NCBI RefSeq assembly: GCF_021869535.1
Contig: NW_026262668.1
Coordinates: 25,983,732 to 26,047,731 of the forward strand
DNA length: 64,000 bases
Direction: 5' to 3'
Source of the DNA: Mytilus californianus
Lineage: Eukaryota; Mollusca; Bivalvia; Mytilida; Mytilidae
The position numbers were made by a program, and so were the translations under genes. The notes below the pieces were generated by a model. It did no database searches, was not told the origin of the DNA, and saw nothing but the letters and a program-made list of their open reading frames with translations. The stretch's first letter is position 1. Every line of letters begins with the position of its first letter. Shown piece by piece: positions 20,549-34,000 of the stretch.

Positions 20549-23500
20549 AGATCTCATCATCATGTATTACCATATGAGGCTGCGTAGGATTTCGTCATCC
20601 CCTTTGAAAGTTATGTCCCCTTAAAGCAATTTCTTTTATTTTCATTTTTCTTAAAAAGTATTAGAGATAGAATCGATTTGAAAACGACAGCATGTACAGG
20701 AACAGATGGCAATGTTAATGAACATAAACAATTATTTTGATATCAACCCTTATAAGGAGTTATTTCCCTTAAAAAATTATACACAATTTTTGAAAAATTC
20801 TATTTCGAGAATCGGAAGTCGTAGAGACTTGGGGCCTTCACCAATAATCTCTAATTCATGTGACCTTTAATTTGCACCCAAGGTCAAAGGTCATTGAGTG
20901 CAAAAAAAATCTACGCTGCAATTTCAAGCTTACATATTAAGAAAACCATAAGCGTTTGCTGCATACATACTGTGTATAAAATGTTCCTTTCGACGAGATC
21001 TACATTTGATACATTAAGCTCAAAACTGTCCGACCGTCTGTTCAAAAGTTGCAACGAGATAATTCTTAAAAGTATAGTATTGTGTGTATATCTTTTTAAA
21101 GGTAACAGATATCAACCTACTACTAACTGCAAAAATGATAAGTAATTTAAGACCTTCAATTTGAGGTCAATGTCAGGTCATGATGAAATTTTACCTTGAC
21201 CTTCAAAGTGTACTATGACCTTAACCTTGTAATATTTGAAAGGTCAATATGGTCCTGAGTTGAATGGTGGTAGTCCCATGTCTCTACGACTTCCGGTTCT
21301 TAAGTTTCGTATTGCATCATATATTTGATGATTCATTGTGGCCTTGATGAACTTCGAAATTGTCCCAAATTTTTTTTACAATGTTGTCTTTTCACTGTAG
21401 ATCATTTTACTTTTAACAGATTTGAGATATCTGTTGATGTTTTAGAGATAATGCACTTTGAAATTTTGCGAGCACCGGCATGTATTTCTGAATCAACAAC
21501 AGGTAACCACCTGAAATTATCAGAAATTGAATGAAGAGTTTAACATGGTTATATGTTTGACCAAATACCAAAAACATTCAATGAAAAAAAAACCCAAAAA
21601 ATCAATTTGAAATTTTCATGTTTTGCATTGACTTTGTAAGTTTCATAAGTTCTATTTATACAATTGATATTGCATCATCTTTGGCACTTTACCAGATTGG
21701 GTCATTTGATATATCAAATTGAAGGTCTTAATGAGCTCTACTCAAAAATGAAAATTATAAACCCCTTTTTCATCCCAGTGGGAAGGGTGGGGTCATTTAG
21801 TGCAAAAAATTCAAACTTCTCAGATGGTTAGGTTGTCGCATATGAAATGAAAGTCCATAAAACGTACATTTCAAATATCAAATTGACGTCCCCAAAATAT
21901 GGGTTGGGTGGGGTCATTGAGTGCAGAAAATAAATTGTCTTCTAAGGTAAGGTTTTTGTATATCAAATGAAAGGTCATAATGTGTACATTTCAAATATCA
22001 AATTCCTGTCCTCCAAAAATGAGGTGGATGGGGTTATTAAGTGCAAAAATCAAACTTTCTAGAACATGGCGTTGTCGCATATCATATGAAAGATCATCAA
22101 GTCTACATTAAATATATCACACTTCCGATATCAAAAATTTAGGCGGATGGGGTCATTAAGTGTAAAATGTAAAAATTTTCAGAAGGTATGCTTGTCGTAT
22201 ATCAAATGAAAGTCTTAAAGAGTACATTACAAAAACATCACTTTTACATGAAAGACTAGTTTGTTTTTTTTTCTTCCAGCATTTTTTTGACATGGCCTCC
22301 CCCTGTTTCTATTGGAGTTATCAAGACCAAACATGGACCATCGATAGACCTCATCATGAAGTATTACCAGATGAGGCTGTGTAGGATTTCATCATCCCCT
22401 TTAGAAGTTATCTCTCTTTTATTGTTTTTTTTTCGACATGGCCCCCTCGTTGTTTTTTAATATATCATGACTTTATTTAAACAATAGGTAGATCTCATCA
22501 TTATGTATTACCATATGAGGCTGCGTAGGATTTCATCATTTCCTTTGAGAGTTATATCCGCTTGAAGCAATTTCTTTTATTTGCATTTTTCTTAAAAAGT
22601 ATTAGAGATAGAATCAAATTGAAAATGTAAGCATCTACAAGAACAGATGGCAATGTTAATAAACATAAACAATAAGTTTGTTATCATCCCTTATAAGGAG
22701 TTATTTCCCTTTAAAAATTATACACATTTTTTGAAAAATTATATTTCGAGAACCGGAAGTCATAGAGACTTGGGACCTCCACCAATAATCTTAATTTATG
22801 TGACCTTTAAGTTGCACCCAAGGTCAAAGGTCACTGAGTGCAAAAAAAAAATTACGCTGCAATTTCAAGCTTACATATTAAGAAAACGATAAGAGTTTGC
22901 TGCATACATACTGTGTATAAAATGTTCCTCTAGAAGAGCTTTACATTTAATACATAAAACTCAAAACTGTCCGGCCGTCTGTTCAAAAGTTACGACGAGA
23001 TAATTCTTAAAAGTATAATATTGTGTGTATATCTTTTTAAAGGTAACAGATATCAACCTACTATAAATTGCAAAAGTGATCAGTATTTTAAGACCTTCAA
23101 TTTGAGGTCAATGTCAGGTTATGATGAAATTTTACCTTGACCTTCAAAGTGTATAATGACCTTGACCTTGTGATATTTGAAAGGTCAAGTGGTCCTGAGT
23201 TGAATGGTGGTGGTCCCATGTCTCTACGACTTAGTTCTCAAGTTTGGTATTGCATTCTATATGTGATGATTCATTGTGACCTTGATGAATTTTGGAATTG
23301 TCCCATTTTTTTTCTACAATGTTGTCTTTCAACTGCAGAGCATTTATCAGTTAACAGATTTGAGATATCTATTGTTGTTATAGACATAATGCAGTTTGAA
23401 ATTTTGCGAGCGGAGCATGTATTTCTGAATCAACAACAATTTCCACCTAAAATTTTCAGAAATTCAAGAGTTTAACATGGTTATATGTTTGACTAATTAC

Positions 23501-24195
23501 CAAAAACTTTAAATGAAAAACGCAAAAAAGATCAATTTGAAATTTTCATCTTTTACATTGACTTTGTAAGTTTCATAAGTTCTATTTATATAATTGATAT
23601 TGCACCATTTTTTGCACTTTGCCAAATGCGGTCATTATGTATATCAAATTGAATGTCTAAATGTGCTCTACTCAAAAATGAAAATTTAAAACCCCTTTTT
23701 CATCCCAGTGGGAAGGGTGGGGTAATTTAGTGCAAACATTTCAAACTTCCCAGATGGTTAGGTTGTCGCATATCAAATGAAAGTCTATAAAGCGTACATT
23801 TCAAATATCAAATTGATGTCTCCCAAAAATGGGTTTGGTGTGGTCATTGAGGGCAAAAAATAAAATGTCTCATAAGGTAAGGTTGTTTTATATTAAATGA
23901 AAGGTCATAATGTGTACATTTCAAAAACAAAATTCCTCTCCTCCAAAAATGAGTTAGATGGTGTTATTAAGTGCAAAAATCAAACTTTCTAGAAGATGGT
24001 GTTGTCGCATACCAAATGAAAGGTCATCAAGTCTACATTACAAATATCGTAGTTACGATCTAGAAAATTAAGTGGATAGGGTCATTAAGTGCAAAAAGTG
24101 AAAAGTTTCAGAAGGTATGCTTGTCGCATTTCAAATTAAAAGTCGTAAAGAGTGCATTACAAATATCAGACTTTAACTGGAAAGGACTTTCAATT
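20549..24195. repeat. Tandem duplication, two units offset by about 1.94 kb
   Basis: Unit 1 (20549-22255) and unit 2 (22490-24195) run in the same orientation and share TAGATCTCATCATNATGTAT at the start, CCAAGGTCAAAGGTCA, GTCCCATGTCTCTACGACTT and the 118-bp subrepeats at the end. A third, truncated start lies at 22338-22419. The units differ by many substitutions, so the duplication is not recent. Short ORFs in them are not conserved between units. Confidence 0.8.
21775..22250. repeat. Minisatellite, about 4 units of roughly 118 bp (also at 23700-24180)
   Basis: Each unit has a GGTGGGGTCATTNAGTGCAA motif, a TTGTCGCATATCAAATGAAA motif and GTACATTTCAAATATCA. The same array is present in both units of the larger tandem duplication, so the array is older than that duplication. 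Confidence 0.75.
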
Positions 24196-24309
24196 ATTTT
24201 ACAAACAATTGAGATACTTGTTGATATGGTTATTATTGTAAATCAACTGCTTACAAAACTTTAATTTTTTCGAAATATTTAGGACTTTCTACCCTTTCAA
24301 GAAAAGATT

Positions 24310-24435
24310 ACCATGGCTGTGTTTAGCAAGACCTTTCGGAATTTTGGGTCCTCTGTGCTCTTCAACTTCGTGCTTTTGTTGTGAACGGAGTGCGCGTCTG
24401 GATTCCGGGGTTTGGTCCTCGTACCTGTGAGGAGT
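24310..24435. repeat. Mussel interspersed repeat, diverged
   Basis: Contains GTCCTCTGTGCTCTTCAACT, GTGCGCGTCTGG and TCCTCGTACCTGTGAGGAGT, an order I recognise from an abundant bivalve repeat. No coding potential. Confidence 0.65.
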
Positions 24436-24664
24436 TTATTAATAATACATAATACACAGATACGTACCAATTATCAGGTTGTATTTGTGTATTTTGCATG
24501 ATAGAAATAAGTGTTTTCTTTGTTTCACCAGCAAACTGAGGATGACTTGTTGAATTCGGGTCAAACTTGTCAACGTCGGTTCATTAATTATGACGTCAGT
24601 GATATGTCCGGGTGAAAGTTATCAGGGCCGGGTTAACGTATTTGACGTCACAAAGCCGTGATAT

Positions 24665-24772
24665 GCAATTTTATTAACAGCTGAGCAGAGTGATACAGAC
24701 AGCGGGACGGCCGATAAGCAATTTTATTAAGAGTTAAGCAGACTGGTACAGACAGTGGTACGACCGATAAAT
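24665..24772. repeat. Two tandem units of about 54 bp
   Basis: Both units start GCAATTTTATTAA and end CCGATAA, with GGTACAGACAGTGG or a close variant between. Confidence 0.85.
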
Positions 24773-25649
24773 AGTGAAATCATTTCTTAAAATACTGCGA
24801 AACATTTCATTTTGATTTATTGTAGTGGTATTGCCATAAATTGTGTTTTAAATGTAATATGTATTAGGTTTTGGATGGATTTTCAAGTATTGTGACTTCA
24901 AGCATCACATTAATGCACGAAACAGGTTAAACCGTATACAGTTATAGTTACCACATTAATTACTCAAAACAATGAGTTTTGATTACTTTGAAATATACGA
25001 CGATCCGCACTATAAGAACAATATACTTATCTGAAGTAATAAAATTCCAAAGTGATGAATATTAGACTGATCAATCTATGTTCATTATACATTATATTTT
25101 TTTGGTTTTGTTACTATAAATTATCCCTTTACCATGTTTACGGCTTTTTTGTAAAATAATAAAATGAAATATATATTAGTCATTTGTGATACAATAAAAG
25201 TATCTGTGTATCATACAAATATTTCAAATGAAATTATCTTCTACACAATGAAAGGTAAGATAGTCAATTTTTGTATAATTTTGAAGGGCCAAAATTAGTT
25301 ATTTCAAAATTAAGTATAATTTAGTAGGACATCAAAGTGTTAACTCGTCGGCTTACTGAACCTGGTTTGCTCTTTTTTTAGGTTCAAGCAATTCCCGCAG
25401 TTTCTGTTTGTTAGCGCTTTATTTGTCTCTTTCTAATCGAATTCCGAAATTTAAACGTCGCCTTCATTTACCAACGGAATTTAATGTGTGAATTCTTTTC
25501 ATCTGATATTAACTGCAGTTTGAAAACTTTATGGTTTTAAAGAAACAAATCTAAAGAAATAGAAATTAATGTTTCTGATTTTTTGTTTTTGAAAAGAAAA
25601 TCGTCCATTTTTATTTCGCAAATTTAAAGTAAATCGCAGACTCGGAACT
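24773..25649. other. No gene recognised
   Basis: A/T-rich sequence without a convincing reading frame, splice pattern or repeat match within the window. Confidence 0.5.
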
Positions 25650-26420
25650 GACGTAAAACTGACATAGGGTAAAACTGATTATCAGGTCAAGATCTATCTG
25701 CCCTGAAATTTTCAGAAAAATCTGACAACCTGTTGTTGGGTTGCTGCCCCTGAATTGGTAATTTTAAGGAAATTTTGCAGTTTTTGGTTATTATCTTGAA
25801 TATTATTATAGATAAAGATAAACTATAAACAGAAATAATGTTCAGCAAAGTAAGATCTACATATAAGTTGTCATGACCAAAATTGTCAGTCGACCCCTTT
25901 AGGAGTTATTGCCCTTAATAGTCAATTTTTAACAATTTTTTGTAAATTTTTGTTATCTTTTACAAAAATCTTCTTCTCAGAAACTACTGAGACAAATTTA
26001 ACCATACTTGGCCATAATCATTATAAGGGTATCTAGTTTAAAAAATTTGTCCGATGACCCCGCTTTCCAACCATCATGGCCGACTTGGTTGAAAATAGAA
26101 CATAGGGGTAAAATGCAGTTTTTGGTTTATATCTCTGAATCTAAAGCATTTAGAGCAAATCTGACAGGTGGCAAAAATGTTCATCAGATTTAGATTTATC
26201 TGCCCTGAAATTTTCAGACGGATCCGACAACTCGTTGTTGGGTTGCTGCCCCTGAGTTAGTAATTTTTTACAAAGATTTTGCAGTTTTTTGTTAATATCT
26301 TAGATATCATTATAATATCTAATATCTAATACTATTAATTATGATTTTAACCTTATTTTACATGATTTCCAAAACATCAGTAAATACAGGTGAGCGACAC
26401 AGGCTCTTGAGAGCCTCTAG
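25650..26420. repeat. Mussel interspersed repeat with repeated ends
   Basis: The segment TATCTGCCCTGAAATTTTCA...GTTGTTGGGTTGCTGCCCCT occurs at both 25692-25750 and 26198-26256, enclosing TTATAAGGGTATCTAGTTTA and AGGAGTTATTGCCCTTAATA. It ends with GTGAGCGACACAGGCTCTTG, AGAGCCTC. These blocks are familiar from bivalve genomic sequence. Confidence 0.7.
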
Positions 26421-27989
26421 TTTTTATTGTTTTCTCTTTGACTTTAGTGACTTTTGCTTCTTTACCAGGAAATTAGTAAAACAAAATAAATAGTTTAAAT
26501 ATCAAGTCTATACGCATTAAACACCTTTACACATTCAGAAATTAGTTTCGTCTATATTTTGTATACTACGATATAGCATAGTGTTAGACTTGATTAATGT
26601 CTTAGAAATTTTTTAGAATACTAATTTTAACTAGTACTCGTTTGAAGTTTTATTTTGTAGTTTTTATGACAAATCTTTGATGTTACTAACAAGTAATTGT
26701 AGAAAAATAAAAACAACACGTTATAAATTTCATGCGTCCGAATTGTGTATTACGCAATGTGAGTTGTTTTTTTGTCAATACAAGCATGAAAACATTTTAA
26801 GTGTGTTCATCCGTCTTAAACTGATGTTCACTGGTTATTTACTGACATGTTATTGTTGTAAAAACTTTTTTTACATGATTTATGAACACCGAAAACAGAT
26901 CATTAGAATGTTTTCACATGTTTCGTCCTATTTGGTTTTATTATGTGATATTGTGTATAAAAACATAATTTTATAACAGAAAAACTGTCCTTTGAAACAT
27001 TGAATTTTAATAAAGAAGCTGTCCAGCTAAGAATCATGCAAGGAGTGATACATCTACAGTGTAGGATATGTATCTGCTATACTTAAACTGATTCAACTTG
27101 AGGCAGAATTTATATGAATGACAATCAGCACACAAAAATTCAAGATGTTGCTATGGAAACAGCTCTACCTAGCAACAAGGTGTTAAATGGTCTTAAAAAC
27201 TTTAAATTTGTATTGTTTTTCAAATCAAAATAATACAGTAATGATAAACTGTTTAGAAAAATATACTAATTGTTACAATCTACAATGTTCAACTTAAATA
27301 GGAAACATTTGAAAAGACGGATGAAAGCAAGGCAACTTGGTTACCATGGCAAGCAAATTATCAAATATTTTCATGTTGGAAAAAAATAAAATATTTGACG
27401 TTTTCAAACTTGATTATCTCCCTAGAACAGGGTATTAGAATTATTTTGTTTAATCATACTATTGCAGTTGACTCTTGTGTAAAACATTATTATATAAAAA
27501 TATGTAGCCTGGTAAATTTTTTTTTAAATGTTGATCATGTCTTAACGTCTTTTACAATATTTATGCACTCTTTTCTCAATAATAATATAAATAAGCTTCC
27601 TGTACACAACCTTTTTCACTTTTTAGTACTAGTCAAATGTGAATAATGCGTTTATACAATTTTCAAAGATAGTCTATTTAAATTTGAAGCAAAGGCATGG
27701 ATAATTTTTATGAAAATGGAGATTTTAAGGTAAATTTTGTCCGTTTTTGATCAGCTTGATTTAAAAACAATCCATCTTGAGATTTATGAAGACACATGAA
27801 TAAGTAGAATGTTACTTAATTTTGCTAATCTATTCAACAGTGTACATTTTTTAAAAGGTGATTCGAAAAACGAGCATGTGTGTACCACGTAAGAAACGAT
27901 TGCCTATATTTTAATTCATCAGTACGCCGACGTGTCAGAGAGCACCCTTCTTGCATTATAAAAGGGAACGATAAATAATTCATACAAGT
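26421..27989. other. No gene recognised
   Basis: A/T-rich. A fragment near 26716 (ACAACACGTTATAAATTTCA, TGCGTCCG) belongs to the repeat family seen again at 37823 and 38191. Otherwise nothing was identified. Confidence 0.5.
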
Positions 27990-28028
27990 GGTAGGTTAAG
28001 CTAGCTAAATAACCAGGGTTAACCTACC
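27990..28028. repeat. Short inverted repeat GGTAGGTTAA / TTAACCTACC
   Basis: Ten-base perfect arms around a 19-base loop that contains AGCTAGCT. From memory, part of a common bivalve repeat. Confidence 0.75.
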
Positions 28029-30467
28029 ATTGAATAATGTCTGTACCAAGTCAGAAATCTAGGGCAGATCCAAAATTTTCTTTAAAAAAGTGGGGGGGTA
28101 CGCAATTACAGAAAACGGAATATATACCGCCAAGCTAAGTGAATGCTAACACATCTTTTTTTATATTTTGTGCTAAAACATTATATCGTTTCCAATCAAA
28201 GGGGCATACACCATCTACGCAATTGGTTACAAATACCTTTAAAATAAGACATACAACATGTACAATGTTGAATATAATTTACATGAAAGTAAAGAACATT
28301 ATTACATATCATTTAAGATAAAATATTCATTTTTGTTAAAAGATCAGGATTATTCTTGATCTTTAATCAGTAAATACAATAGGTTGTTATTACATGTACA
28401 TACACATTAATAAAATTTTATCACATTCAGGAAGGTGGTTCTCTGTATTTAGTCATGTAAATCATGTAAATGGTCATAGAAAATCTAATAAAATTTCAAT
28501 CAATTTTGTAAAGCAGTTCTATATCATTCCCAAACTGTCAGAGACAGTATCATGACAATACACCCTCATTGTATGTAAATAATATTCGGAAGGGGTATAA
28601 AAACTTTTTAAATTAGCCAGAAAAATTTCTATTTTTACAACCATTAAAGATTGCTTCAATGTTGTTGCCTTAGTGGGTGTGTAGCAGTATAGGTTATAAA
28701 TTTCTGATATAGGCAATTGCATGTTCATGTACATTATTCGGAATATCGGGCCTTTAACAGAATAAACAAATCACTTTATTGAAAATATTTTTAAATGGGG
28801 GACAAAGGGCGGTTGAGGCATATTTGTAGTTATTTTATTTGGGTTTTTTCTGGAGGGAGTACATTTGTTGCTATACATGTGGGTGTCAGAAGGGGTAAAA
28901 CAGATGTGTGTAAGGTACTAACTTTATGAAAAATGATTTTAAAATGTGTTTTAACAAGTGAAATACAAAACAGAATTGATCAGTGAATAATGTACATGTT
29001 CAAATTGATGGTTACTGATTTTTTTATTTGATGGTGCCAAAGGGACTTCACCGTCCAAGAAAAAAAAATTAACAAAAGGGAACAAAAAAATGTCCCTTTG
29101 TCGTAAATTTTAGTGTAGAGTTCGCGTGTAAAACTGAAATGAATAAATATAGGAAAGGACAGTTATAACCGTTTATAATTGATTTTTTTAAAGTAAGTTC
29201 CTTTGGGTATATTTTAGCAGTATATTTAGAAAATTCTTGATTATTTAGCGAGAAAATGTCATCAAGATAAAGGTAAGTGCAAGTTGAATTTATCAATTAA
29301 ATGCAATTAAGACGGGTCCTTAGTCATTTTAGTCAAATTTTGTAAATTCATCTTTCGTTGTGCGTGATTGTCTACTCCCCCAAGTTTTAAAGAGGTACTT
29401 GTTTTGTAAGCATGTATTGGCAATAACAGTGAGCATCAATTCGACTTCATTTACAAAAACATAGTCTATTGGATTTTTAAAGATAAATCATAGAAAATTG
29501 GGGGGAGGGAGTGGTGATGTAAAGTAATACGTACACTGTTATATTATTACAATGGACCCTGATGGGTTTTTATATCATTTGATTACATTTTCTCAATATA
29601 AATCTATCCTTCACAGGAGAATAATGAATTTACATTCAATTAAAACATGTATAAGTATTACCATTACTTACATGTACATGTACCATTACTCCATGGTCCA
29701 TCTTGATCTTCCTGTTTTGCTGACTGGTTACTTCTCTAATCGCTCTCCCTATTCAACTGGGTAGAGGGTGAATACACTGTGTTCCCTGTTTTTCTGATGG
29801 AAAGGGCACACAGCCAAAAGAAAGGTTATTAGTGAAAAAAAGCCACACATGGCCTAACGACGACATATAAAAACGTCCTCACAAGTTATGCCATGCTTGC
29901 TCATTTTAAACTTTCCCTTTGTCATGTTGGTACTATTGATATTTCTATATCAGTTTTCGTAAATGATTTACAATGTGTATGTGTTGCAGTCTTATTGTCT
30001 GACTGGCTGGTCTTCTGGGGATATCGCTGATAAAGTCCTGATAAATTGAAAACTACTAGTACAACGAATGGAATTCTCCTTGAGAAATCAACATGTCAAT
30101 GGAAAAGTTATGAAAAGACTTGCCTTTGTCTAAATCAATTCAAAAATATCTCCACATCATGCACAGTATCTTCTCATAAGGGATATGAACGCCCGTTACG
30201 GTAAAACGACACAAAAATGTGTAATATCAAATGAAACATACCAGCCTAAAACTCTTTTCAAACAAAAAGTGAGTAAATGTAAACATTGCAGTTCAGGGGT
30301 AAATGAAGAGTAATATTGTTTGTATACTATTCATTCCTTTTTGTTGAATATGAACCACTAGTCTGTATTGTCATAAAAAGGACTAAAATGGTTCAAAAAT
30401 GTTTTAATTCCATTTAGATAATGACCTTGAATATGTTTTAGTCACATGGCAACTGTTTTTATGTGTG
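28029..30467. other. No gene recognised
   Basis: Long A/T-rich stretch. Short ORFs on both strands have no recognisable domains and no linked splice pattern. Confidence 0.5.
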
Positions 30468-30469
30468 AG

Positions 30470-30541
30470 GGAGTTATATTTCATAGAAAGAGTTATCTTT
30501 CATAGAAAGAGTTATCTTTCATAGAAAGAGTTATCTTTCTT
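30470..30541. repeat. Tandem 19-bp minisatellite
   Basis: CATAGAAAGAGTTATCTTT is repeated three times after one variant unit (GAGTTATATTT). Confidence 0.9.
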
Positions 30542-31013
30542 ATATCATGTTTACTCTAAAATAAAACCAAATTTACTCAAAACCAGTATAAGGCTACATA
30601 TTTCATTCTATCATATGTGTTAAAGAAAATTATTCTCTTTAGTTTGGATTTAACAATTTTCCTTAAAACATCCGGCCTTTGTAGAAAATAGTGAAATTTC
30701 TATACTAGAATAAGTGGGGAAAGTTCATATTTTCAAAACATTCAATATAGTACCAAGACAAATATACTGTGTTGAATGGTCTAATATTACAAAGTCAGTA
30801 CTAATTTTACAAGACCTTTCAATACAAAAACTATAGTAAATTTCTGTGATACACTGTGTATTACTATCTCATCATTTTGCATGTTTCTTAGCCAGACTGC
30901 TACTTAATCATATTCAAAAAAGAACAAACTGTTGAAAGAACTAAACTTCTGAATTCCATAGTCGTTAACAAAAACGGTGAATAAAACTGTAATGAATTTA
31001 CATAAAATCGATT

Positions 31014-31632
31014 TTAAAGGGACATTAGCTGTCAAATTCAAGTTCACCGATTTGATTCAAAATCTCATATTTGATTTATAACCTACTAAAACGTATATCC
31101 AACTTACAAAAAGTCTAGACGCCATCTTATTAACCAACGAGGTGACCTCCGAAGACTGCAACGGTCATATAACCCGATATAAACATAAATATAGATATAA
31201 ATAAATAGCGAACACGTGCAGTTGAATTTTTCTAGGCCTGTTTGATTTCATGTTATAGATTAAACAAATATGTTAATCATCGTTTTTACCTGTATAAGAA
31301 TGAGTTTTTGTGGATCGAATCAGTCAATCAAATGATTTATCCTTGTTTCATTTTCAATGTTGACATTATTATCCTTTTGATAGCTGAACATGCGTAACCT
31401 ATCTCTAGCTAAGGAGTTGAATAAAAGGTCACTTGAAAACGGATTCAATGAGGTCGAATTATTAACTTGCAAGTGAATAATTAATCAGCGATATTTCTTA
31501 GCTTATTTTGACAAAATTGAACCAAACTGGCTGCTAAAAGCGAATTATTATTTCAATATTTCACTTTCATTAATGATTGAACAAAAAAAAAATCTTATTT
31601 TTTTTTATATCCCGTAGCTAATGCCCCTTTAA
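31014..31632. mobile_element. TTAA-flanked MITE, 611 bp
   Basis: The element starts AGGGACATTAGCT directly after TTAA (31014-31017) and ends AGCTAATGCCCCT directly before TTAA (31629-31632), giving short TIRs and a TTAA target duplication. TTAA targets are typical of piggyBac and Kolobok transposons; the internal sequence has no transposase, so this is a non-autonomous relative. Assignment to one of the two superfamilies is not possible from the ends alone. Confidence 0.75.
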
Positions 31633-32194
31633 TGATAAAGTTATTAATTATTCCATAGTTAAACGTTATGAAATATAAATACAATAACTGGCAAACTGTT
31701 AATCATAACACAATGAAATCTGTAATCGTGTACAATCAGGATCAGATACAGAACAGATATATCGTTTGCTATCACACAATTAAAAGGGCGGGTTAAACAG
31801 AACATTAAACAAAACTGAGCTTTGCCTTATGGATTAACGCTGAACATTTAATTCTTGGTTGGTAGATTTATCTAATTTATGAAAGGTAAATTTACTAACA
31901 AGATATATAAATTTTAAATCATTCCAGTACCGACGCACCGGCTACAGGGTGGATTTGACACTCGGAGAACGAAAGTATTCAAGTAGCGGTGCTAACTTTA
32001 GAAAAAGAAACGATAAAATAAGCACATACGCATCTTACTGTGAACGAAACGTGTTACTCAAACCACTTATATTAGTCACATTGGAGACTTAAAAGCATTA
32101 AACCAAAAGAGCTTATATATAAATGTTAATTGATGAGAAAAATATCCTCCAAGTCACCGTTGACTAATTGAGCTGTAGTTTTAGTGCAATTACA

Positions 32195-32460
32195 TACCTT
32201 GATTAATTGAGTGATTGGTGTTTAACGCCACTTTCAGTCCCATTACCTATTTCGTGGTGGTCATTTTTTATGGGTCGAGGAAGTCGTAGTGACCGGAGAG
32301 AACCACCGACCTTCTGTAGGAAAACTGACAATCCTAGTCAATTAAGATTGGAGTCGATTGCACCTACCACGTGCAGGGTTCGCACTCACAATCTCAGTGT
32401 TGAAAATGCAGAAATACACCCTTTTGTAATGTCACTAGAGGATCGTGGCTACTTACGTTG
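32195..32460 (+). repeat. SINE-like mollusc repeat
   Basis: Starts TGATTGGTGTTTAACGCCAC and includes GAGAGAACCACCGACCTTCT, GTAGGAAAACTGACAATCCT and GGTTCGCACTCACAATCTCA. I recall this as a highly abundant interspersed repeat across bivalves. The 85-codon ORF in it is fortuitous. A truncated, diverged start recurs at about 50040-50115. I could not define tRNA-like A and B boxes with confidence. Confidence 0.7.
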
Positions 32461-33794
32461 CTAGAATGAACATCACGGAGAGCAGCGGATTCAACCTAGT
32501 GAGTAGGATAAAACTAAAATTCATTACAAGTTGTTTTCTTTAAAAAAGAAATGCAATCGTGAACCTACATGCCGGTTTGGTATATAAGATGAGATAATTG
32601 TTAAATAAAGATGTATGATTTTACTTCATTTTTTATATAAGATGTAGACACACTGCTGTTCAATAATGGGTATAATTTTCTCAAAGAAATTATTCCTCTC
32701 TCTCCCATTCCTCTCTTTTACAATAGATAACATTAAAACGTGCCAAATAGGAGACAACCACTGTATGTTCCATTTTGAGGTGCTGATTTGGGAATATGAG
32801 GTAGCTTCCTGGATATAGTCGACATTTCTGTGAAGAAAACAAATGAATCATGATTATTTGTTTTTGTAGCCAGTTTGAAAATAGTTCAAAACCCTAAGCT
32901 ATATTCTTATTTGTTAATTCCGAACTAAAACCGTTTTGGAAAACCAATTACACTGGATTATATGGTTTGGTCATTGGCTATCATATTCAAGATATGCTTG
33001 ATCTCAATTTATTTATACACAAGGCAATACACTCCAATCAGGTTTTTACAGTAGAAATAGTTTGAAACCTCAGCTTTATACTTAAATCAGTTTGTTCAAA
33101 CAAATCTCACTTTTTCATTTCATAACTTGGCCTTTTCCAAATTAGCCAAAATATAATGAAGTTGTTTATCTCTTCTTGTTATACGATTGTGTGACAGACA
33201 GAAGGAAGCAGGAATAACTGTGCCAATTTAGTATAGCTCATGTCCAGTACGCTATTTAAAAATCCGGTTTTTGCGATCGCATTTCCGTTGAATACGGAAA
33301 TTGATTTTGAGAATAAAAAACCATTTGTTTCTTAGTTGTGCTAATTTTTGCGTATGAATACAAACTTTAAGAAATCGTCCTATTGTGTTACCAAAAACGT
33401 TCCAGGCCTCTGTCAACTAGACCCTTTAAATTCGCTTATGAATAGAGATTGCCTCAACTCCTTGAAAACACATTGACGGAATTCCCAGAAGAATCTTGCA
33501 CTGATTCTTCTTTAGGTGGGACATGACGTTGTCCACCAGCTACTTCAACTTTAAGTCTGATTTTGTGTGTATGTTGGGGAGGGGGTCACCTATCACAAAG
33601 AATATCACTCAGTGTGTCTGTAAATCGTTTCATGTCTATAGTATTATTTTAAGGACTCAAACGCATATTTATTTATGAACTGTTTCAATATGACAAATAA
33701 TTTCTGCTTTTAACGCACCTAAAAGGCGCCTTTAAATTTCATCGTAATTTCCAGGGTTAACTTGCATTTTTAAATAAGATTTAGTATGGTTTCT
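32461..33794. other. No gene recognised
   Basis: A/T-rich and without repeats noticed elsewhere in the window. It could contain the unlocated first exon of the secreted-protein gene downstream. Confidence 0.45.
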
Positions 33795-34000
33795 TTATTT
33801 AAAAAGGAAGATGTTGCATGAATGCCAAAGAGACAACTCTCCACCAGGGACTAAATGACGTAGAAGTTTACAACTCAGTACATGTCACCCTACGGCCTTC
33901 AAAAATTAGCAAAATCCGCAAAGTAAGCTATAAAAGGCTTCGAAATGACAAATGTAAAACAATTCATACGAGAAAATTAACTGCCTGATGCCATTGAGTT
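33795..34000 (+). repeat. Mussel interspersed repeat copy (same family as 18205)
   Basis: Carries GAATGCCAAAGAGACAACTC, CTACGGCCTTCAAAAATTAG and AATGACAAATGTAAAACAAT. Diverged and truncated. Confidence 0.7.
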
